DNA of 64,000 nt from Candidatus Bathyarchaeota archaeon (GTDB lineage Archaea > Thermoproteota > Bathyarchaeia > Bathyarchaeales > Bathycorpusculaceae). The stretch lies in NCBI GenBank assembly GCA_026014685.1, contig JAOZHW010000015.1, positions 1-64,000 of the forward strand, given 5' to 3'. Below are positions 58,942 through 64,000 of this stretch, in pieces (within the stretch, counting starts at the first letter, position 1; each line of letters starts with the position of its first letter). The notes under the pieces are model-generated. The model made no database searches. It was not told the DNA's origin and saw only the letters and a program-made list of their open reading frames with translations. Both the position numbers and the translations under genes were made by a program.

Positions 58942-60590
58942 GGGACTTTCATCTCTTTCACTCTTCGATGAACTTCCCAGACGCCTAAAGTTCGGGCGGC
59001 AGTCATGGTTTGAGTAACTTCGCTGTGTGTCGGATAGTATTCTGCTAAGTAATTGAGTATTTCTTCTCTTGCTTTAAGCTCCTTGTAGAGGTCTCGGATT
59101 CTGTCTTCGCCCCATCCTCTAAACGCCAAAACACGGTTTTCCAGATGGAAACTTGAACCCATGAAGCGGAATTTATCTAAGTCTTCATCGTACATAAAAG
59201 TAGGCAGATAGTTTAGTCGTCCTGCGTCAGGTTCGTAGCCGATTACCTCGTTTATTGAGGTACATCTGCGGATGAATTTGCTTCCGCGTTCGATTCTTGC
59301 TTGAAAAATCACCAAGTTTAAGCCATCTATGTGACTTTTTGGCACATCGATTGGGTAAGACGTGAGTCTTTGGAAGAGTTGTCCAAGGTTGCCTGCGTGC
59401 ATGGTTGATAATACGGGGTGACCTGTTTCAACAGCTTGAAAGGCGATTTTGCCTTCTTCGCCTCGGAGTTCGCCCACAATGATGTAGTCGGGTCTCTGTC
59501 TTAGAGCTGCTTTTAGCAGGTCAAACATGGTTACCTGTACGCCTGTGTGCATTCTTGTGATTTCTCGAATCCAGTTTTTCTGGTAGACGTTGATTTCAGG
59601 GGTTTCTTCGATGCTGATAATTTTCGAGTCTGAACTGATAAAACTGGTAAGCGCATTCAAAGTGGTGGTCTTGCCAGAGGCAGTTTCTCCGCAGACCAAA
59701 GCAGTGATGCCTACTTCAAAGAGCATCCACAAGTAGGCTGCCAGTTCGGATGTGAGCGTGTGCCATTTGATTAATTGCGCGATTGATATGGGTTCTTTGG
59801 GGAACTTTCTTATTGTGAAGTTGCTACCTCGCAGGCTTATGTCCTCGCCGAAAACGATGTTAAGTCTTGAGCCATCGTTGAGGTGAATGTCTATGATTGG
59901 GTGTGTGTAGCTTAGGACTTTTCCATGCCGTTCTGCGATGTTTCTTAAAAGTTCGTTAATTGCTTCCTGTGAAACGTCAACGCTGGTTTCAAGGTTCCCA
60001 AAAGTTCTATGATAAACAAAGACGCTGCCTGCACCTGGAATGCTAATATCTTCAAGACCAGGGTCAGCTAAAAAGCCATCCAGAAAGCCGTGCCCAATTT
60101 TATCTCTCAAGAAGTGGTAGAGTAAGACATCTTGGTTTGCGTCTTTGGGTATTTTGACCATTTTTTTCTTGATTGCCTGTCTAAACAAACTGGCTAGAAT
60201 TTGGGCTTTTTGATCACCGTATTCTTTTCCTTCTACAAGCCTTGCAACAGCGGTTTCGATTTCTGCCAGCAATTTGGGGTCTGGTTTTGGGGGTTCGATG
60301 ATGTTATATTTGTTAACTTTTTCGCCCATAGTGATGTGAGCGTATATGCCTAAACCCAGAGGGTACATGACGTTTACTTTTTCGTTGAAATGTTCTGATT
60401 CTATGTTTAAAGTATACTGGGGCGGTTCCTCGAGATTTTTAACATAAGCGTCTAAATATGGATGCTTCTGTGTTGCGCTTTGCAGCGTTTCACAAATCGG
60501 TTGATTGAAAAGCCCCAAATCTTCCATCATTTTCGCAGAGTTGCCTTTAACGGGTTTTTCAGGTTTCTGTGTGGGGGTTTTATTTGACAT
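58932..60590 (-). CDS. arlI: Archaellum motor ATPase ArlI
   Basis: A 552-residue secretion ATPase of the type II/IV family: Walker A GETASGKTT, aspartate box, Walker B EELRGEEG (VGELRGEE), and His box GHPVLSTMHAG. It powers both assembly and rotation of the archaellum. It overlaps arlJ by 10 bases and lies 12 bases after arlH. Start ATG 60590. Confidence 0.95.
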   Translation of the reverse strand: MSNKTPTQKPEKPVKGNSAKMMEDLGLFNQPICETLQSATQKHPYLDAYVKNLEEPPQYTLNIESEHFNEKVNVMYPLGLGIYAHITMGEKVNKYNIIEPPKPDPKLLAEIETAVARLVEGKEYGDQKAQILASLFRQAIKKKMVKIPKDANQDVLLYHFLRDKIGHGFLDGFLADPGLEDISIPGAGSVFVYHRTFGNLETSVDVSQEAINELLRNIAERHGKVLSYTHPIIDIHLNDGSRLNIVFGEDISLRGSNFTIRKFPKEPISIAQLIKWHTLTSELAAYLWMLFEVGITALVCGETASGKTTTLNALTSFISSDSKIISIEETPEINVYQKNWIREITRMHTGVQVTMFDLLKAALRQRPDYIIVGELRGEEGKIAFQAVETGHPVLSTMHAGNLGQLFQRLTSYPIDVPKSHIDGLNLVIFQARIERGSKFIRRCTSINEVIGYEPDAGRLNYLPTFMYDEDLDKFRFMGSSFHLENRVLAFRGWGEDRIRDLYKELKAREEILNYLAEYYPTHSEVTQTMTAARTLGVWEVHRRVKEMKVPWV

Positions 60591-60602
60591 GGGGGCACGC
60601 TC

Positions 60603-61304
60603 CTACAGTCTCACTCCGCTAAGAGGCATTACTCGTAAACCGATTTGGGGGTTAATTGCAAGCGTTATGGAGCTTTTTCTTTCGCCGTTTGCTCCCCAGA
60701 GCTTAACCGTTTTTAGAAGTTTGACGTCTATGCCTGAAATTGTGGCGGTTTCCATTACAAAGTAGGCGTCAGAGTTTGCTCTAAGCTTCATAACTGATTC
60801 AGATGAGAGAAATTCAGGGTGGATAGTAAGTATCACTGTTTTTCCATTTGAGACGAGGTTCTTTATTCGTGTAATAAACGAGAGAAATTCGTGGAGGGGT
60901 GTGTCAACCGTTAGTACACTCAAACTGTCTATGACGACTACGTCATAGTTCTCTTTTTTTTCCTCCAGGAACTTGGTTGTCACATTCAAAAAGAGAGAGC
61001 TCATGGGTTTGTTCCATTTTCCCCCTTCAACGTGGAGGGGATAGATTTTGAGGTACCCATAAAGGTAGTAACTGGAAGGGTCAAGTCTAACTGACTCCAT
61101 CATAGCGAGATATTCTTTGGTCATAGCTTCGCTGGAGATGACGTAAACCCTTGACTTATGCTTCAACATCGCATAAGCGATTAACTGGACAAAAACAGTT
61201 TTTCCCGATCCATGGTTACCTTCAATCAAGATCAGACTGGGTGTAGGTATCCCGCCGCCGAGGTCTCTATCTAATTCAGGTATACCTAAGCGAACTACGC
61301 TCAC
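60603..61304 (-). CDS. arlH: Archaellum ATPase ArlH
   Basis: A 233-residue RecA/KaiC-like protein with Walker A EGNHGSGKT and Walker B VVVIDSLS. ArlH binds ATP and regulates ArlI. It overlaps arlF by 4 bases and precedes arlI by 12. Unlike the RecA-fold proteins at 5.8-7.8 kb, its P-loop is intact. Confidence 0.93.
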   Translation of the reverse strand: MSVVRLGIPELDRDLGGGIPTPSLILIEGNHGSGKTVFVQLIAYAMLKHKSRVYVISSEAMTKEYLAMMESVRLDPSSYYLYGYLKIYPLHVEGGKWNKPMSSLFLNVTTKFLEEKKENYDVVVIDSLSVLTVDTPLHEFLSFITRIKNLVSNGKTVILTIHPEFLSSESVMKLRANSDAYFVMETATISGIDVKLLKTVKLWGANGERKSSITLAINPQIGLRVMPLSGVRL

Positions 61305-61825
61305 GTCATCATACCCTCCGAAGTAGCTGCTGCACCGTAGTATGAAGCAAAAGTTACAGAAACAACATCGCTAGCTGAGATTTCTGGAGCTCCAGATGGA
61401 AGGTTTAGGCTAATTGTCGCTTGCTCGCCGGGGTTAATGTATTTGTGTGTGGCTGTGTTGAAGCTGTTGTTTGAGCCGATTACTTTGATTTCTTCTATAG
61501 AGTAGCTTTCGATGCTGTAAGAGTACCTCTGGGCGCTGCTTCCGTAAGATAAGATTATTGTGTTCCAGTTGTATCCGTTGGAGTTTTGGAGAAAGATGGT
61601 TTTTGAGCCAATATTTTTTACTGTTACCTCGCTTCTTGTTGCGGTAACTGAATCCACAGTCAACTGTATCTGCGTGTTGAGTTTATCATGTTGATTGCTT
61701 ATGTAGACGCTTGTAGCGTATGAGATATCCTGCATGCTGGTAAGGAAGGCTGTGCAAACCGTAGAGAATAGCGCTACAAACCCTATAAGCACAATAAACG
61801 ATGCAAGCCCGACTGAAAACCCCAT
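61301..61825 (-). CDS. arlF: Archaellum protein ArlF
   Basis: A 174-residue protein with an N-terminal membrane helix (MGFSVGLASFIVLIGFVALFSTVCTAFL) and a beta-sandwich ending, matching ArlF, which binds the S-layer and anchors the motor. The gene precedes arlH with a 4-base overlap and follows arlG by 9 bases. ArlF and ArlG are similar; the helix and operon order favour ArlF. Confidence 0.82.
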   Translation of the reverse strand: MGFSVGLASFIVLIGFVALFSTVCTAFLTSMQDISYATSVYISNQHDKLNTQIQLTVDSVTATRSEVTVKNIGSKTIFLQNSNGYNWNTIILSYGSSAQRYSYSIESYSIEEIKVIGSNNSFNTATHKYINPGEQATISLNLPSGAPEISASDVVSVTFASYYGAAATSEGMMT

Positions 61826-61834
61826 GTCATCACC

Positions 61835-62332
61835 TCAAGATGCTGGCGCCGAAAAGAGGTAGTCACTTCCGATTCCTTTTGATGGAACTATTTTAGCTTC
61901 TAAAACTGAGCCATCAATGGCGCCAGTTGGATAAGCAAGAATTGTTGCAGTTTCACGTGGTTCCCATACGCCATTACCGTTAGCATCTGTAATGGTGAAT
62001 TTTCCGCTTCCCCCCGCGGCAGTCGCATCGTAGTTATAGAGTTGGGCAGACCCATAGTTTCCAACGTAAACATCTAAGAAGGTGAAGTCATTAATGGAAA
62101 GTTTACCTACGTTTTTTGCGTATATAGCAAAAACGGGTGTCCCTGTCTGGTTTGCTGTAGCGTAAACTATCTCTACTTGAGTAGAAATCGTACTTTTAGC
62201 GTCACTGACCGCCTGAGTAAATTCGTTTTGAACAACATTACCCGTGTATAAGGCGCAGGCCACGAAAGCACTTGCTAAAATTACAGATGCTATAACCACG
62301 ATGATATGCGTGATTGTAAGCGAGAAGCCCAA
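61835..62332 (-). CDS. arlG: Archaellum protein ArlG
   Basis: A 165-residue protein with the N-terminal helix TITHIIVVIASVILASAFVACALYTGNV, the typical ArlG start, and a beta-rich extracytoplasmic domain with a Gly-rich calcium-like loop (DANGNGVWEPRE). ArlG forms a filament-like stator with ArlF. It follows the ArlD/E-like gene by 11 bases. Confidence 0.85.
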   Translation of the reverse strand: MGFSLTITHIIVVIASVILASAFVACALYTGNVVQNEFTQAVSDAKSTISTQVEIVYATANQTGTPVFAIYAKNVGKLSINDFTFLDVYVGNYGSAQLYNYDATAAGGSGKFTITDANGNGVWEPRETATILAYPTGAIDGSVLEAKIVPSKGIGSDYLFSAPAS

Positions 62333-62343
62333 CCTTTGCGCCT

Positions 62344-63066
62344 CTACTCATCTTTTTGCTTTTTCAACTGTTGCTCAGTTAAATCTATGAGGGCTTTCAT
62401 GTCTTCAGGGTCTATACTAGTTTTTGACAGCGAAGCTGCCTTGTACATAAACAGCAGCAGATGACTTTTTGAGAAACCTATCAACCTGATCCTTTCAGCT
62501 GTAACAGCCAAAGAGTAGATGAATTCGTTGGCGTGTTTTGGTAGATAATTTGTCATTTCACATAGGTTAGCGAGTTGCCGTATGTTCTCTGCGGTTAATC
62601 CATCATCCAAAAGCTCCCAAATCCAATCCAGATAGGCAGTTGGTCTGATTGACGGCGTCTGAGTGATCGGTGGAAGCGGCATGGTGGGTTTAGGTATAGC
62701 TTCCTCAATTTGGGGGATAAGATCAGGTTTCTTTGGAGGAACCTCTTTTTCTTCATCAATGTTTTCTTCAGGTTTTCCTAAAACTAGGGATTTTACTCCT
62801 GGCGGAAGTTTCTCTGAACTAACTTTTTCTTCATCCGCGGTTCGCAATACGTTGAATGGGTTTTCCATCTCGCTAACGGTTGAACGGATTTCAGCTATTG
62901 ATTTCTTTAGGTCACCCACAGCTGCTTGCACACTTTGTGACAAATCTTCAACGTCTGACCGAAGCGCACTTATGTCATTTTTTTCCGTAGCGTTAATGAT
63001 GAACTGAGGTTTTTCTTTGCTTACGCTACGTGAGCGTTCGTCAGTACTGCTTCCGTTGGTTGGCAA
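62344..63066 (-). CDS. ArlD/E-like archaellum accessory protein
   Basis: A 240-residue soluble protein, first gene of the arl operon. It has a low-complexity start, a coiled-coil segment (SALRSDVEDLSQSVQAAVGDLKKSIAEIRSTVSEME), a Pro-rich linker and a C-terminal helical domain (YLDWIWELLDDGL...). The coiled coil plus C-terminal helical domain is the ArlD/E layout, which in other archaea forms the cytosolic ring and links to chemotaxis. The C-terminal domain is divergent. Start TTG 63066 with AGGAGAA upstream. Confidence 0.6.
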   Translation of the reverse strand: MPTNGSSTDERSRSVSKEKPQFIINATEKNDISALRSDVEDLSQSVQAAVGDLKKSIAEIRSTVSEMENPFNVLRTADEEKVSSEKLPPGVKSLVLGKPEENIDEEKEVPPKKPDLIPQIEEAIPKPTMPLPPITQTPSIRPTAYLDWIWELLDDGLTAENIRQLANLCEMTNYLPKHANEFIYSLAVTAERIRLIGFSKSHLLLFMYKAASLSKTSIDPEDMKALIDLTEQQLKKQKDE

Positions 63067-63116
63067 ACGAGTGTTCTCCTAAGGTGGGGGTTTGATGTAA
63101 CTGTCTGCTCGTATGC

Positions 63117-63159
63117 CATATCTGCTTTACGAATTCTAAATCAATATTGAGCAGATATG
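63117..63159. promoter_or_regulatory. 10-bp inverted repeat before the arl operon
   Basis: CATATCTGCT (63117-63126) and AGCAGATATG (63150-63159), perfectly inverted and 23 bases apart, lie 51-93 bases before the arlD/E-like start and in the region shared with aIF6. It could be an operator for archaellum genes or an RNA hairpin in the leader. Confidence 0.5.
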
Positions 63160-63414
63160 TTGCCTGACACCATTTGTAGAAGTTAAATATCTATGGGAAT
63201 CTGCGTCAGTGGCTCTTTTTTGAATCATTAATACATTGTTCAGTAACTGAATAGTATGATGTTTTCTATACTCGAAGAAAAATCCCAAACTGATGAATCA
63301 ATGTACGCTTAAAGTCATCTGAATATGTAAACAAGGACTTTGCTATGCGTGAACTTTAAATGTGTGACTCCTGAACAGTATTGTCCGTAAATATAACAGC
63401 AAAGGTAGATTTTT

Positions 63415-64000
63415 TTGCCTGTTTACTTATCAAGCATCGTTGGAAGCCCAAGCATCGGCGTCTACTCATTGGCAAACGAAAAAGTAGTGATTATCCCAGT
63501 CATGGTGCCGCAGCAGAAAGCCCAAGAATTCGCCGACTGGCTCAAAGCTGACCTCATCTACACATCCATAAGCGGCTCAGTTCTCATCGGCGCCCTCGCC
63601 TGCGCTAACAGCAACGGCATGCTGCTCCCAAACTCAGTTCGCCAAGAAGAGCTTGACCGCATAAAAGCCGTCTTCAAAGGCAACATAACAGTTATGGAAA
63701 CAAAAAAAACCGCCTACGGCAACCTCGTTTTAGCAAACGACAAAGGCGCATTGGTTGACCCCCGCTTCAAGGCTAAGGAAATCCAACAAATCTCTGAAAC
63801 CCTTGGCGTGGAGGCGGTCCCTGCAGAAATCGCTACATTGCCATACGTGGGCTCACTTGCATGTGCGACTAACAAAGGCGTCTTAGCCCACCCCATGCTC
63901 AAGCCCGAAGAAAAGAAAATCCTCGAAAACGTCTTCAAAGTCCCCGTGGACGTGGGCACAATAAACTGCGGTATCCCCTATGTTGGCACAGGATTAATCG
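63415..64000 (+). CDS. eif6: Translation initiation factor aIF6 (partial)
   Basis: At least 195 residues from TTG 63415 to the right edge: LSSIVGSPSIGVYSLANEKV, SISGSVLIGALACANSNGMLLP, and the second pseudo-repeat VLAHPMLKPEEKKILENVFKVPVDVGTINCGIPYVGTG. These are successive pentein-like repeats of eIF6, which binds the 50S subunit and prevents early joining. It is divergent from the arl operon. The stop lies outside the window. Confidence 0.93.
   Translation, partial: MPVYLSSIVGSPSIGVYSLANEKVVIIPVMVPQQKAQEFADWLKADLIYTSISGSVLIGALACANSNGMLLPNSVRQEELDRIKAVFKGNITVMETKKTAYGNLVLANDKGALVDPRFKAKEIQQISETLGVEAVPAEIATLPYVGSLACATNKGVLAHPMLKPEEKKILENVFKVPVDVGTINCGIPYVGTGLI

Noticed and set aside
1-64000. 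CRISPR arrays and insertion sequences
   Set aside because: No regularly spaced repeats, cas genes, transposase or terminal inverted repeats were seen in the window.

Overview
The window reads as chromosomal DNA of a mesophilic archaeon, most likely a Bathyarchaeia (Candidatus Bathyarchaeota) genome. It has archaeal information genes (TFB, aIF1, aIF6, S19e, L31e, L39e, PDCD5-like), TATA-box promoters, a BHB-type tRNA intron, an archaellum operon, Hdr/Mvh and tungsten-type AOR genes, and surface proteins with C-terminal anchors of a kind common in that lineage. The lineage call is inference; the domain Archaea is secure. Many genes start with TTG or GTG behind a Shine-Dalgarno.

Left part (1-9.6 kb): a partial dndB (phosphorothioation), an unrecognised Cys-rich helical protein, and an ABC-ATPase/GNAT fusion paired with a terminase-like nuclease that lacks its ATP-binding half. 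Next comes a signalling operon of a triple-PAS protein, two RecA-fold proteins with degenerate P-loops (one fused to an Arf/MglA-like GTPase) and a Roadblock protein. A carbonic anhydrase follows, then S19e-PDCD5-L39e-L31e, a uvrB-uvrA operon, aIF1 and TFB.

Middle part (19.7-30.6 kb): an accessory stretch. A tRNA-Gln is followed by an AT-rich segment with an integrase, then a truncated antiporter, a DNA methyltransferase with a small nuclease-like partner, an intron-containing tRNA-Leu, a RelE-type toxin-antitoxin pair, a NifB-like protein lacking a cluster cysteine, oligoendopeptidase F and small zinc-binding proteins.

Metabolic part (30.6-45.6 kb): two tandem ferredoxin/AOR pairs, a Xaa-Pro peptidase, a cysteine hydrolase, PurE, and an hdrC-hdrB-mvhG-mvhA operon with a maturation protease and an NsrR-type stress protein (YgbA family). 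HdrA and MvhD are not here. Right part (46-64 kb): two paralogous secreted beta-propeller proteins with an Lrp-like regulator between them, membrane proteins, a complete arl operon (D/E-like, G, F, H, I, J, two archaellins, one with a zinc-ribbon leader) and the start of aIF6.

The most notable unexplained signal is a two-copy structured element on the minus strand at 45430-45553 (leader of the hdr/mvh operon) and 23520-23650 (ahead of the truncated antiporter). Both follow the same TATA plus G-rich promoter, share a 14-nt identical core, and keep a closing stem whose two strands differ in sequence between the copies. It looks like a new RNA family, possibly a cis-regulatory leader.
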